Assembly (NCBI GenBank): GCA_016719635.1 | Contig: JADJYT010000007.1 | Coordinates: 62,001-126,000, forward strand | Direction of reading: 5' to 3' | Source: Sphingobacteriales bacterium | GTDB lineage: Bacteria; Bacteroidota; Bacteroidia; Chitinophagales; JADIYW01 | DNA: 64,000 bases | Shown: in pieces, positions 1-8,569 of the stretch | Layout of the letters: each line of letters starts with the position of its first letter | Position numbering within the stretch: the first letter of the stretch is position 1 | Notes under the pieces: model-generated | Told to the model about the DNA's origin: nothing | Database searches by the model: none | Seen by the model: only the letters and a program-made list of their open reading frames with translations | Translations under genes and position numbers: made by a program

Positions 1-1035
1 GAAATGAGAAATAACCCTGATAAGCTGGCGGTTGTGCTTATGAATATTGCCGGTGTCTATCACATGCAGCAGGAAGAAGAAAAAGCACTGGAATATCAGA
101 CGAAAGCGGATTCTATTATTGATGCCGCAAAGATTGATTATCTTAAAATCTACAGCTTGCTGAATCTCGGCGATATGTACGAGAAATCGGGAAAACTGAA
201 GGCTGCACTTCAATCTACGGAAAAAGCCTATACGCTCGCGCTGAAAGAGAATAACGTAGGTTTAATAGGAAGCATACTCAACAATCTCGGAAATATTTAT
301 GCCAAACTGGATGATACCTTGCTGGCCGTTAGACAATACAAAGCGGCACTTCCCTATCTGGAACAAACGCAGAACGAAGATGTCATGGCGGAAACCACAC
401 TGGGGCTGGCAAAACAATACCTGCTATTATCAATCAGCGATTCCGCCGCATATTATGGTATGCAATCCTATGAAATCTGCAGGAAGAACGGATTTTTAAG
501 CAGACAACTAACAGCAAGTATCTTCTTGAAAGACTATTATAAAAATAATGGAGATGTAAAAAATGCCTTCGTTTATCAGGAAGAAATCCTGGTATTGAAA
601 GATTCCATTTTCAGTAAGGAAAGAATCGCCAAAGCACAGGCGATATCCCTGGAAGAGGATTTGCGTCAGAAAGAAATGGCTGAGAAGAAACTCGAAGAGG
701 AACATGAAAGAAAGGTGAAACTGCAATACCTGACCATCGGTATTCTGCTTCCCATCTTGTTTTTTTTAACACTGTATCTGAGTAATAAGAAGATTAAACC
801 GAAAATCATTGAATTCTTAGGGGTGGTATCTTTGCTGTTGTCTTTTGAATACATCATGCTGCTGTTACACCCGCTCATTGTAACGGTGACCAACCATGAG
901 CCCATTTATCAGCTGATGATTTTTGCGCTGATTGCATCTGTGCTGACACCTGCTCACCACAGGATAGAAAAATGGCTGCTTAAGAAACTCACCCTGAAAG
1001 AAAAAATATCTGTCATCAATTTTCGGATCCAGTAA
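1..1035 (+). CDS. TPR-repeat membrane protein, 5' end outside the window
   Basis: The frame is open from base 1, so the ATG at 4 is probably internal and the true N-terminus lies upstream. The visible 343 residues begin with four or so tetratricopeptide-type helical repeats (about residues 5-195, with LLNLGDMYEKSGKL and ILNNLGNIYAKLDD). A charged coiled coil follows (about 205-240, KAQAISLEEDLRQKEMAEKK), then hydrophobic segments at about 243-263, 270-292 and 305-318. Bacteroidota sensor and regulator proteins often join TPRs, a coiled coil and membrane helices, but I see no kinase or DNA-binding domain. The role is probably protein-protein interaction at the inner membrane; the exact function is unknown. 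Confidence 0.8.
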   Translation, partial: EMRNNPDKLAVVLMNIAGVYHMQQEEEKALEYQTKADSIIDAAKIDYLKIYSLLNLGDMYEKSGKLKAALQSTEKAYTLALKENNVGLIGSILNNLGNIYAKLDDTLLAVRQYKAALPYLEQTQNEDVMAETTLGLAKQYLLLSISDSAAYYGMQSYEICRKNGFLSRQLTASIFLKDYYKNNGDVKNAFVYQEEILVLKDSIFSKERIAKAQAISLEEDLRQKEMAEKKLEEEHERKVKLQYLTIGILLPILFFLTLYLSNKKIKPKIIEFLGVVSLLLSFEYIMLLLHPLIVTVTNHEPIYQLMIFALIASVLTPAHHRIEKWLLKKLTLKEKISVINFRIQ

Positions 1036-1071
1036 TAAAGAAGACCTTCCGGAAGGAAGGTCTTCTTTATT
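1034..1071. terminator. Bidirectional intrinsic terminator
   Basis: A perfect 17-bp inverted repeat (arms 1034-1050 and 1055-1071, loop GGAA) starts at the stop codon of the TPR gene. Its outer arms are rich in A and T, giving U-tracts in either direction. It lies between convergent genes and can serve both. Confidence 0.85.
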
Positions 1072-1086
1072 ACAAGAGGCATCTGT

Positions 1087-1335
1087 TTATTTTTTATCAG
1101 GAACAGGAACGATTGTTTTACCGCCTTCCTCTGTTTCTTCCGTTGCCTCAGCAGTTGCTGTCGAGTCACCACCTGGAGATGCTGCAACCGTTTCTGTAAC
1201 TGCTTCTGTAACTTCAGTAGCCGTATCGGCTGCAGCTTCTTCTGCCTTTTGCTTGCACGAAGGCAGAAGGAACAATGAACAAAACAACAATAGCAAAGTG
1301 CCTTGCCGTAACAATGATTTCGGATTGGTTCTCAT
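1087..1335 (-). CDS. Small Ala/Thr/Glu-rich lipoprotein
   Basis: 82 residues. A basic N-terminus and hydrophobic core lead to a lipobox-like LLPSC at residues 23-27, so Cys27 is the likely lipidation site. The rest is low-complexity and acidic (TEVTEAVTETVAAS, ATAEATEETEEGG). It is probably an envelope-anchored small lipoprotein and I recognise no domain. It is convergent with the TPR gene and shares the terminator between them. Confidence 0.65.
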   Translation of the reverse strand: MRTNPKSLLRQGTLLLLFCSLFLLPSCKQKAEEAAADTATEVTEAVTETVAASPGGDSTATAEATEETEEGGKTIVPVPDKK

Positions 1336-1646
1336 AAATACTGATTTTTAATGGTTAATAAAATTAACGATAGGATATACTGACTTTTATCTTAGTACAT
1401 CTGTTAATAAACTAAATCTACAACAATTATTTTAGATATCCTGCTATTAATCAGACAATCAGCTAATAAATAAAACAAGGAGGCTGTCGTGACTACAGAC
1501 TGTATTATGCATAATGTGTAGTAATGCCATCTGTTTTAACAGAAGGTTACTGTTAAAAATCAACAGATACCATGAGAAATATCATGGTTTTTGTTTGGTA
1601 TAAGTAACAAATTTGAGATGATAGAAAAATATAAATATTGGAAATC
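1336..1646. other. Intergenic region with two small hairpins
   Basis: This AT-rich gap separates divergent genes. It holds a 9-bp inverted repeat (1534-1542 with 1550-1558) and a 7-bp one (1569-1575 with 1582-1588) followed by a short T-run. Both are too weak to call confidently as terminators or operators. I see no ORF worth calling. Confidence 0.4.
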
Positions 1647-2135
1647 ATGAAAGTTAAATCAATTTTAGGATTATTAATGATATTGGTCGTGTTTCGGGCA
1701 AGTGTCTTTTCTCAGCAGGCGGTGGTAAGTGCAGGTGGAAATGCCGGCGGCAGCGGAGGTTCTGTCAGTTATTCCGTAGGACAGGTAGCTTATTCAAACA
1801 TGAGCGGAACGAATGGAAGCGTAAATCAGGGGGTACAGCAACCCTACGAGTTTTTTCTGACTGGAATTAAGGATAATAAAAACTTCGTGCTGGAGATGGT
1901 CGTATATCCTAACCCAGCGCACGCTATTGTAAATCTGAGAATAGAAAATAGGGAAAGCCTGCAGGGGTTAACCTATCTGTTGTTTGACGTCAAAGGAATG
2001 TTGTTACAGAAGAAAAATATTGTCGACAAGATTACGGAAATACCCATGTCTGATCTGGCGGCAGCAAATTATCTGTTAAGTGTCACCAACAGTAAGAGTG
2101 AGGTATTGCAAATCTTTAAAATAATTAAACACTAG
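1647..2135 (+). CDS. Secreted protein with T9SS C-terminal sorting domain
   Basis: 162 residues from the ATG at 1647; an in-frame TTG at 1638 adds three residues and is unlikely. A signal peptide (MKVKSILGLLMILVVFRASV, cleavage near FSQQ) is followed by a short Gly/Ser-rich segment that repeats in other Bacteroidota secreted proteins. The last 80 or so residues form a type A T9SS sorting domain with the VYPNPA start motif, a central LFDVKGM strand and a basic IFKIIKH end. The protein should cross the outer membrane through the type IX system and stay on the cell surface. The next gene starts 4 nt after its stop, so the two are probably co-transcribed. Confidence 0.8.
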   Translation: MKVKSILGLLMILVVFRASVFSQQAVVSAGGNAGGSGGSVSYSVGQVAYSNMSGTNGSVNQGVQQPYEFFLTGIKDNKNFVLEMVVYPNPAHAIVNLRIENRESLQGLTYLLFDVKGMLLQKKNIVDKITEIPMSDLAAANYLLSVTNSKSEVLQIFKIIKH

Positions 2136-2139
2136 AAAT

Positions 2140-3237
2140 ATGAACAAACTAATTACCATTTTGGCAGGCGTACTTCTGTATATGAGTTCGTTTGCCCAGG
2201 CTCCAAATAAAATGAGCTATCAGTGTGTCATCCGGAATGCGGGAAGTACATTGGTAACCAATACAGGTGTCAGCATCAGGATTAGCATTTTACAAGACTC
2301 TGAAAGCGGAACGGCTGTATACACAGAAACGCACAGCGTAACGACCAATGTCAATGGATTGGCAACATTACAAATCGGTACGGGAACACCTGTTAGCGGG
2401 ACTTTTGCTGCCGTGAATTGGGCGGCGGGTCCTTATTTTATCAAAACAGAAACCGACCCGACAGGTGGTACTAATTATACCATCACAGGAACAAGTGAGT
2501 TGGCAAGTGTACCTTATGCATTGTATGCCGCCAATTCTACGCCTGGCCCTAAAGGGGATAAAGGCGATCAGGGGGAACAAGGTATTCAGGGAATCCCGGG
2601 CCCGAAAGGAGATTCCGGTGCACAAGGACCAATTGGCAATTTAACTCCCGGTGACGAGATTGGCAATATGTTGTTCTGGGATGGAGTAAAATGGGTAAAT
2701 GTTCCCAATGGCATGGATGGTGATATCTTGACATTTTGCGGCGGGAAGCCAAAATGGACACGGCATGGCATATGCTCTCCGTTTTACATCGGACAGTTTT
2801 ATCAGGGAGGAATAGTATTTTATATCGATTCTACCGGGGAGCATGGTTTAATTGCTGCACCGATTGATCAGGGTACTGCACCCTGGGGATGTGAGGGTAC
2901 ATTGGTAGGCACACAACGAGGCTATGGAACAGGGGCACAAAATACCATTGCGATAGAAACAGTTTGCACCACAGCCGGAACGGCTGCTGATATCTGTGCC
3001 AATCTGGTACTGAATGGATATGATGACTGGTATTTACCAAGTGCTGTAGAGTTGCACTTATTATATTTAAATCAAGATCATGTTGGAGGGTTTTATAATG
3101 GAGAAAGGCATTATTATTCTTCCAGTGAATATGATAATATGGATGCTTTAGATGAAGTGTTTATCTGGCCGTGGGATAGCCGTCATAATACCCGCAAGGC
3201 AGAGTTAGGAGGTGTTCGTGCCATCCGGTCTTTCTAA
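2140..3237 (+). CDS. Secreted protein with collagen-like repeat and DUF1566-type C-terminal domain
   Basis: 365 residues with a signal peptide ending near SSFAQA. Residues 20-130 resemble an N-terminal beta domain common in Bacteroidota surface proteins (FQAPNKMSYQCVIRNAGSTL type; YTITGTSELASVPYALYA). About ten Gly-X-Y triplets follow (GPKGDKGDQGEQGIQGIPG, about residues 134-165), a collagen-like stalk. The C-terminal 150 residues carry GGIVFYID, DDWYLPSAVELHLLY, YYSSSEYD and VRAIRSF, the signature of the DUF1566/Lcl_C fold. It is probably a fibrous surface protein, paired with the preceding T9SS protein. Confidence 0.75.
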   Translation: MNKLITILAGVLLYMSSFAQAPNKMSYQCVIRNAGSTLVTNTGVSIRISILQDSESGTAVYTETHSVTTNVNGLATLQIGTGTPVSGTFAAVNWAAGPYFIKTETDPTGGTNYTITGTSELASVPYALYAANSTPGPKGDKGDQGEQGIQGIPGPKGDSGAQGPIGNLTPGDEIGNMLFWDGVKWVNVPNGMDGDILTFCGGKPKWTRHGICSPFYIGQFYQGGIVFYIDSTGEHGLIAAPIDQGTAPWGCEGTLVGTQRGYGTGAQNTIAIETVCTTAGTAADICANLVLNGYDDWYLPSAVELHLLYLNQDHVGGFYNGERHYYSSSEYDNMDALDEVFIWPWDSRHNTRKAELGGVRAIRSF

Positions 3238-3261
3238 TTCAACCACACAATTAAAATTTTG

Positions 3262-3292
3262 ACCCCTGCAATTAGCAGGGGTTTATTATTTG
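3262..3292 (+). terminator. Intrinsic terminator
   Basis: An 8-bp perfect stem (ACCCCTGC at 3262-3269 with GCAGGGGT at 3275-3282) is followed by TTTATTATTTG. It ends the transcript of the two surface-protein genes. Confidence 0.85.
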
Positions 3293-3330
3293 TCGTTTAT
3301 TATGTATAATTTAGTTTTAAAATAATAGCC

Positions 3331-4893
3331 ATGCCTATACGAATGACCGATGACCAGGACCAGCACCAGGATTATGTTCCCAATAATGACGGAGGTGGAG
3401 GAGGCAATCGTGGTAGCGGTGGTTTGCCGGGTGGCGGTTGTTTAACGTCTATCTTGCCTGTCTTGCTCAATCTGATATTTAAACGCCCGCTTATCGGAAT
3501 TCCATTATTACTTATTGCAGGATATTTTGTCTTTAACAGCGGGTTACTGGGTAATCTGGATACGGAAAAAAATGCTTCTTCATTACAAACAGGTGCAAGC
3601 CTGAAAGAAGCAGTGTATGATAAAGCCGAAGTGGCAGCTGCTCTTTCCGAATATGAGAAAAATCCATTGCCGGAGTTTGTCAGTCTGGAAAAATTTGCAC
3701 CGCAACGCTTAGATCAGGGTGAGCAGGGTTCTTGTGTCGGATGGGGAAGCAGCTATGCCGCACGCACTATTCTGGAGTCTTCGTCCACCGGACAGAATCC
3801 GGATGAGATTGCCATGAGCCCCTCTTTTGTGTACAATCAAATCGGATTTGAAAACTGTCAGGGTGCCTATATCCTCAATGCCTGTAAGGTGATGCAGCAG
3901 GTAGGGTGTGTACCGAAGAAGAATTTTGAATACACCGACCAAAGCTGTCAGCGTAAACCGGATGATCAGTTATTCCGGTTTGCAGAAGATTTTAAAATCA
4001 GGGGATATGAACGCCTTTCCAAAGATGGCGATGATTACACAACGGATTTCTTTGCCATCAAACAATACCTCGCAAAAGGAGCACCTGTCATTTGCGGGAT
4101 GATGGTGGGGGGTGGTTTTATGCAGGATATGTACAGTCAGAAGGTATGGCATCCAACTCAGGATGATTACAGCATGGAAGGCTTTGGCGGTCACTGCATG
4201 TGCATTATCGGTTATGATGACAGGCTGGAAGGCGGTGCATTTCAGATTATGAACAGCTGGGGTTCGCAGTGGGGAGAGAATGGTATCGCCTGGATCCGGT
4301 ATAAAGACTTTATGCACTTTAATAAAGAAGCATACGCCTTGCAGCCTTTACCAAAAAGGGGCGATATGGCTGTCCGGAAACTGGAATGTACCATCGGATT
4401 GGTGGATAATTCCAATAAGCAATATATAAAACTGAAGAATAACGGCAACCTGTTCTCAACGATACAGCCTATCGCAAAGGGCACGAGGTTTAAGGTGGAA
4501 ATTCAAAACTCCGTAGAATGTTACATCTATATTTTTGGTGAAGAAACGGACGGAAGCAGTTATGTATTGTTTCCGTACACCCCTAAACATACTGCTTTCT
4601 GCGGCATTACAGGTTATCGCCTTTTTCCAAAAAATCAAAGTCTGGAAGCGGATAATGTAGGCAGCAGAGACAGGATAGCCATAGTGGTAAGCAAAGACCC
4701 ATTGGATTATAATAAACTGAACGAAGCCATAAACTCAGCGCAGGGAGATTACAGAACGAAAGTGATGGACGCATTAGGTGATGCAGCTGTATCAAATGTG
4801 CGCTATAATTCTGTCAACGGAACCATCGGCTTTCTGTCAACCAGTGGAAACAATCAGGCTGTTGCAAGCATTATAGAGATGGATAAAAATTAA
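3331..4893 (+). CDS. Papain-like (C1) cysteine peptidase with DUF4384-like C-terminal domain
   Basis: 520 residues. A Gly-rich hydrophilic N-terminus (residues 20-37) precedes a hydrophobic segment at about 39-72 that probably anchors it in the inner membrane. The C1A fold shows the catalytic Cys135 in QGSCVGWGSSYA, His288 in GFGGHCMCIIGYDD and Asn308 in MNSWGSQWGE. After about residue 360 a beta-rich domain (CYIYIFGEETDGSSYVLFP, RIAIVVSKDPLDY) resembles DUF4384, which accompanies peptidases and kinases in Bacteroidota. It is likely an envelope peptidase; the substrate is unknown. The next gene starts 11 nt downstream. Confidence 0.8.
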   Translation: MPIRMTDDQDQHQDYVPNNDGGGGGNRGSGGLPGGGCLTSILPVLLNLIFKRPLIGIPLLLIAGYFVFNSGLLGNLDTEKNASSLQTGASLKEAVYDKAEVAAALSEYEKNPLPEFVSLEKFAPQRLDQGEQGSCVGWGSSYAARTILESSSTGQNPDEIAMSPSFVYNQIGFENCQGAYILNACKVMQQVGCVPKKNFEYTDQSCQRKPDDQLFRFAEDFKIRGYERLSKDGDDYTTDFFAIKQYLAKGAPVICGMMVGGGFMQDMYSQKVWHPTQDDYSMEGFGGHCMCIIGYDDRLEGGAFQIMNSWGSQWGENGIAWIRYKDFMHFNKEAYALQPLPKRGDMAVRKLECTIGLVDNSNKQYIKLKNNGNLFSTIQPIAKGTRFKVEIQNSVECYIYIFGEETDGSSYVLFPYTPKHTAFCGITGYRLFPKNQSLEADNVGSRDRIAIVVSKDPLDYNKLNEAINSAQGDYRTKVMDALGDAAVSNVRYNSVNGTIGFLSTSGNNQAVASIIEMDKN

Positions 4894-4904
4894 ATCAATA
4901 AGAT

Positions 4905-5951
4905 ATGTCATTTTTAATTTACGGTGCCAGCGGATATACAGGCAGGATTACGGTGGAACAGGCTGTAAAGAAAGGCCTAAAACCTACCCTTGCAGGCAGG
5001 ACGGAAAGTAAGATAAAACCTGTTGCGGAAGAATTCGGATTGGAGTATGAAATCTTTGGATTGGATGACATAGATACCGTTGCCAGACATCTTTCCAGAT
5101 TTCCGGTTGTATTAAACTGCGCCGGCCCATTCAGCAGAACGGCCAACCCAATGGTGAAGGCCTGCCTGCAGGCAGGTACACACTATCTGGATATCACCGG
5201 CGAAATTGAAGTTTTTGAACGGGTCAAATCCTTTCATCGTAAAGCAGTGGAAAAAAATGTCATTCTGATGTCAGGGGTTGGATTTGATGTGGTGCCAACT
5301 GATTGTATGGCGAAATACCTGCATGAAAAAATGCCGGATGCCACACACCTGGAATTGGTTTGGGTAGGTTTGGGTGGCAGTATTTCCCATGGCACCATGA
5401 CTACAATGGTGGAAGGACTCGGAAGATCCGGTGCCATCCGGGAGAATGGAAAGATAGTGGCACAGCCTACCGGGATGGAAGGAAAGACGGTTGATTTTGA
5501 AGGTAAGCAGCATTTTGTGATGACCATTCCCTGGGGAGATGTATCTACAGCATATCACACGACAGGCATCCCGAATATCAAGGTATTTACGGGCGTCCCG
5601 AAAAGCAGCTACAATGTAATGAAACTGCAGTTTCTGTTTAACCCTCTTGTACGGATAGGCTTTGTGAAAAAGAAAATTCAGGAATATGTAGACAGGAATA
5701 TTACCGGGCCGACAGCGGAACAGCGGGAAAAGGGAAAATCCATGGTATATGGAAAAGTGACCAATGCAAAAGGCGATACGGCGGAGGCCCGTTTAAGAAC
5801 CGCGGAAGGATACAAACTGACGGCAGAAATGTCTGTGATTATTGCGCAAAAAATAATGGAAGATAAGTCTCTGAAACCGGGCTATCATACACCGGCAGAA
5901 TTATTCGGCCATCGGTTAGTGCTGGAAATGCCCGGCTCGGCTTATTATTAA
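4905..5951 (+). CDS. Saccharopine dehydrogenase-like / trans-acting enoyl reductase family protein
   Basis: 348 residues. An N-terminal Rossmann fold has the dinucleotide motif YGASGYTGRI (residues 6-15), followed by LAGRTESKI and the VVLNCAGPFS segment typical of saccharopine-dehydrogenase NADP domains. The middle carries GVGFDVVPTDC. Length and layout fit the trans-acting enoyl reductase branch rather than lysine-pathway saccharopine dehydrogenase. The substrate cannot be told from sequence. It is cytosolic, with no signal peptide, and follows the peptidase gene closely in the same direction. Confidence 0.75.
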   Translation: MSFLIYGASGYTGRITVEQAVKKGLKPTLAGRTESKIKPVAEEFGLEYEIFGLDDIDTVARHLSRFPVVLNCAGPFSRTANPMVKACLQAGTHYLDITGEIEVFERVKSFHRKAVEKNVILMSGVGFDVVPTDCMAKYLHEKMPDATHLELVWVGLGGSISHGTMTTMVEGLGRSGAIRENGKIVAQPTGMEGKTVDFEGKQHFVMTIPWGDVSTAYHTTGIPNIKVFTGVPKSSYNVMKLQFLFNPLVRIGFVKKKIQEYVDRNITGPTAEQREKGKSMVYGKVTNAKGDTAEARLRTAEGYKLTAEMSVIIAQKIMEDKSLKPGYHTPAELFGHRLVLEMPGSAYY

Positions 5952-5960
5952 TTGTTTTTA

Positions 5961-7310
5961 TTATCTGAAATGTAGTCTGTTCGTAACTTTCTGACCGACA
6001 TTTCGTCCCTGTTGAATACCATTCTCTATGGCTTCCCTAAAATGAATCCCGCCATATAGCCGGGATAAGGCTGCCTCATCAGCAGCAGCAAAAAAAGACG
6101 TAAAACTTCTTGGTGCATATCCCAAAATGACATTGATGCTGTCTTTAAAAGAAAAGGTACCTAATGCATCCGTCAGCACTTTTGAAGCTGCACCCGAACA
6201 AACGCTGTGCCCGGATGGATATTCCGGAAACGGTGGTGTAATATCGCTTCCCTGTCCCGTAGTCCATCCGGGATTCATATAGGCTTTGATATACGTTTCA
6301 GGCCTCAGCAGATTGTATTTGTATTTAGCATCCCAGCAGGAAATAAAAGCGTCAGCGGTGGTTATGCCAACCAAAGCGTATAGTTCAGCCGCTTTATCAA
6401 GCTTGTAATTCTTCAGATGGATGATATACTGGAGAATGCCCATCCAGTGTCCTGCCGGAGTTTGTGTACCACTTTGGTCGCGCCACCACAGCACCGTATT
6501 GTTTTGTTCCGTTGTCTTATTGCCGACACTTGTTAAAACCTCCCAGGCTTGCCTGCCGAAGGCAGAGCTGGTATCTGTCGAGAATGCCACCATCTGCGGA
6601 ATCTCAAACTGTGCGGATGAATCCATCACAAAAGGGCGCATTTGTCCCCAATATGGCTCAGCGGGATTAAGATGTGCACCATCCGTCGGTTCCCAGTACC
6701 AAAGATGACTTGCATCTCGCGGTGGGACAGAATAATTCAGTGTTTTTACCGTCAGAAAATTATCAGACGCGGCATATTGCTTGATGGCATTTGCCACCAA
6801 CATACCTCTCGCCTTGGATTTGGTAATAATAGAATCTACAACAAGACCACTCTTGGCTGAAAGGATCCTGTCGTGTATGGCATTAACGGAATCTCTGTTC
6901 CCCGCCGTTAGAGATGGAATGATGGTATCGCATTGTGCAATCAACATCAATGCCTCATTCAATACAATATCATAATCTATGGAATCCGTATTGACAGGAA
7001 TGGAACTTAGGTTAAACCCCTTTAACTGACCTTGTAAGGACTTGTTGTTATTGATACCGTCTACCACACTCTCATACAGTGTTATGCCGGTATACGCATA
7101 CACCCTGGCCGCTCGTGGCGGGTTGATGTTTTGTGTGGTTACAATTTTTCTGAAAAGGTTAACCCAGTCAATGGCATTTTTGGCATCATATGTCGACGCA
7201 TCGGAAAGTTCATGTTTCGGAGTAATGTCCGTCATTTCTTTCTTACAACTGTTCAATAACAACAAACAGCCCAGCAGAAAGGCTGCGGGAAGACGGAGTG
7301 TGTTCTTCAT
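5961..7310 (-). CDS. Vanadium-dependent haloperoxidase / PAP2-superfamily lipoprotein
   Basis: 449 residues from the ATG at 7310; a longer frame to 7343 would overlap the upstream gene and spoil the signal peptide. A lipobox-type LLLNSC places the lipidated Cys at residue 22. The C-terminal half has KYNLLRPETYI, FPEYPSGHSVCSGAAS and YGGIHFREAIENG, matching the Lys/Arg, Ser-Gly-His and His/Arg elements of the vanadate or phosphate pocket in the vanadium chloroperoxidase/PAP2 family. Whether it is a peroxidase or a phosphatase cannot be decided here. It is periplasmic or surface-anchored and lies just downstream of the PfkB kinase gene. Confidence 0.75.
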   Translation of the reverse strand: MKNTLRLPAAFLLGCLLLLNSCKKEMTDITPKHELSDASTYDAKNAIDWVNLFRKIVTTQNINPPRAARVYAYTGITLYESVVDGINNNKSLQGQLKGFNLSSIPVNTDSIDYDIVLNEALMLIAQCDTIIPSLTAGNRDSVNAIHDRILSAKSGLVVDSIITKSKARGMLVANAIKQYAASDNFLTVKTLNYSVPPRDASHLWYWEPTDGAHLNPAEPYWGQMRPFVMDSSAQFEIPQMVAFSTDTSSAFGRQAWEVLTSVGNKTTEQNNTVLWWRDQSGTQTPAGHWMGILQYIIHLKNYKLDKAAELYALVGITTADAFISCWDAKYKYNLLRPETYIKAYMNPGWTTGQGSDITPPFPEYPSGHSVCSGAASKVLTDALGTFSFKDSINVILGYAPRSFTSFFAAADEAALSRLYGGIHFREAIENGIQQGRNVGQKVTNRLHFR

Positions 7311-7323
7311 AGTATGGTTTTTG

Positions 7324-8247
7324 TTATTGCAAGATAATATCAAAATCGACTAAATCAATGAAAATCTGCACCCTTTCTTCGATTTCCTGACGGGATAATT
7401 CTTTCAGTCGTTGCGGGCCGAACTTTTCCACGCAAAAACTAGCCATGGCAGAGCCGTAAATAACCCCGCGTTTCATGTTTTCAAAAGAAAGGTCCTTGGT
7501 ATTCGATAAATACCCCATAAAGCCGCCGGCAAAGGTATCGCCTGCACCGGTTGGGTCAAATACATCTTCTAATGGCAACGCAGGCGCAAAGAATACACGA
7601 TTTCCATGAAATAACAGTGCTCCGTGTTCCCCTTTCTTGATGATCAGGAATTTAGGACCCATGCCGCGAATGGTTTCCGCCGCTTTTACCAGCGAGTGTT
7701 CTTTGCTCAACTGCCGAGCCTCTTCTTCGTTGACAATCAGCAAATCCACCATCTTTAAAACGGTCATCAGGGGCTCCAACGCGATATCCATCCAGAAGTT
7801 CATGGTGTCCATGGCAATCAGCTTTGGGCGTTCCTGCATCTGACTGATGACTTTTGCCTGTAAAGACGGGTCTATATTTCCTAAAATCAGGAATTCGGAT
7901 TTTTTGTATTTATCGGGTAAGATGGGGTCAAAGCTTGCCAGAACATTCAGGTCGGTTACTAAGGTGTCTCTGCGGTTCAGGTCCATATGGTATCTCCCGC
8001 TCCAGAAGAAGGACTTTTCGCCTTCCTTCACCTGAATGCCTTCGATATCTGTTCCAATGGATTGAAGATAAGCCAGTTCGTCCTTGTCAAAGTCATCCCC
8101 TATGACGCTTACCAGCTGCATATCATGTGTAAAATGCCCTGCCGATTGACAAATATAATTACCGGAACCACCTGTTATCCTGTCTACCTTGCCGAAGGGC
8201 GTTTCTATGGCATCAAAAGCAACCGTACCTACAACTAAAAGACTCAT
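7324..8247 (-). CDS. PfkB-family (ribokinase-like) sugar or nucleoside kinase
   Basis: 307 residues. The N-terminal PfkB signature region (GGSGNYICQSAGHF, residues 26-39) and the C-terminal DPTGAGDTFAGGFMGYL (241-257) with the anion hole and catalytic Asp247 are clear. Members phosphorylate a hydroxymethyl group of sugars or nucleosides with ATP. The sequence looks nearer the adenosine/ribokinase-like branch than phosphofructokinase, but the substrate cannot be assigned. Cytosolic. The tRNA-Asn promoter lies about 20 nt upstream on the opposite strand. Confidence 0.85.
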   Translation of the reverse strand: MSLLVVGTVAFDAIETPFGKVDRITGGSGNYICQSAGHFTHDMQLVSVIGDDFDKDELAYLQSIGTDIEGIQVKEGEKSFFWSGRYHMDLNRRDTLVTDLNVLASFDPILPDKYKKSEFLILGNIDPSLQAKVISQMQERPKLIAMDTMNFWMDIALEPLMTVLKMVDLLIVNEEEARQLSKEHSLVKAAETIRGMGPKFLIIKKGEHGALLFHGNRVFFAPALPLEDVFDPTGAGDTFAGGFMGYLSNTKDLSFENMKRGVIYGSAMASFCVEKFGPQRLKELSRQEIEERVQIFIDLVDFDIILQ

Positions 8248-8267
8248 GTAAAAAATTTTTGCAAATA

Positions 8268-8298
8268 TTGCATAATTATTTTTAATACCCTACATTTG
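8268..8298 (+). promoter_or_regulatory. Bacteroidota-type promoter of tRNA-Asn
   Basis: A -33 TTG (8268-8270) is separated by 20 nt from TACATTTG (8291-8298), an exact match to the TAnnTTTG -7 consensus. A start near 8303 puts a short leader ahead of the tRNA at 8319. Confidence 0.7.
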
Positions 8299-8318
8299 CA
8301 CTCCTAAATTAACAGAAT

Positions 8319-8392
8319 GCTTCCTTAGCTCAGCAGGTTAGAGCAACTGACTGTTAATCAGTAGGTCCCTGGTTCGAGCCCAGGAGGGAGCG
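8319..8392 (+). tRNA. tRNA-Asn (anticodon GTT)
   Basis: A complete cloverleaf of 74 nt. The acceptor arm is 8319-8325 with 8385-8391 (one G-T pair) and G8392 is the discriminator. The anticodon stem is 8346-8350 with 8358-8362 around loop CTGTTAA, giving anticodon GTT at 8353-8355. The T arm is 8368-8372 with 8380-8384 around TTCGAGC. CCA is not encoded. Its 3' end is duplicated at 16332-16347, so it is the attachment site of the element downstream. Confidence 0.97.
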
Positions 8393-8396
8393 CAAA
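8381..8396 (+). repeat. Left attachment site (attL), 16-bp direct repeat
   Basis: CAGGAGGGAGCGCAAA, made of the 3' T-arm and acceptor strand of tRNA-Asn plus four following bases. It is identical to 16332-16347. The tRNA stays intact on this side. Confidence 0.85.
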
Positions 8397-8429
8397 CGGT
8401 GTACATTGTTGTTCACTGATGTTTACAAG

Positions 8430-8462
8430 AGTCCGTAAATCAAGTGTTTACGGACTTTTTTG
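8430..8462 (+). terminator. Element-borne terminator behind tRNA-Asn
   Basis: A perfect 10-bp stem (8430-8439 with 8447-8456, loop TCAAGTG) runs into TTTTTTGTTTTT. It lies inside the element and would now end the tRNA-Asn transcript in place of the original terminator at 16348-16387. Confidence 0.85.
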
Positions 8463-8494
8463 TTTTTAGATGTTTATTAGTGTAAACAAAAAAT

Positions 8495-8511
8495 CGCTAC
8501 ATTTCCGCTAC
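8495..8511 (+). repeat. CGCTAC-ATTTC-CGCTAC motif near the left end
   Basis: Two CGCTAC hexamers 11 bp apart. The 17-nt block recurs with one mismatch near the right end (16237-16253). It could be an arm-type binding site for the lost integrase or the conserved leader of the integrase gene. Confidence 0.55.
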
Positions 8512-8569
8512 TCATATTCTTTCTCTTTTTGACAGTATTGACGAAAAACACAGTTTTTCAGCTTAATAA

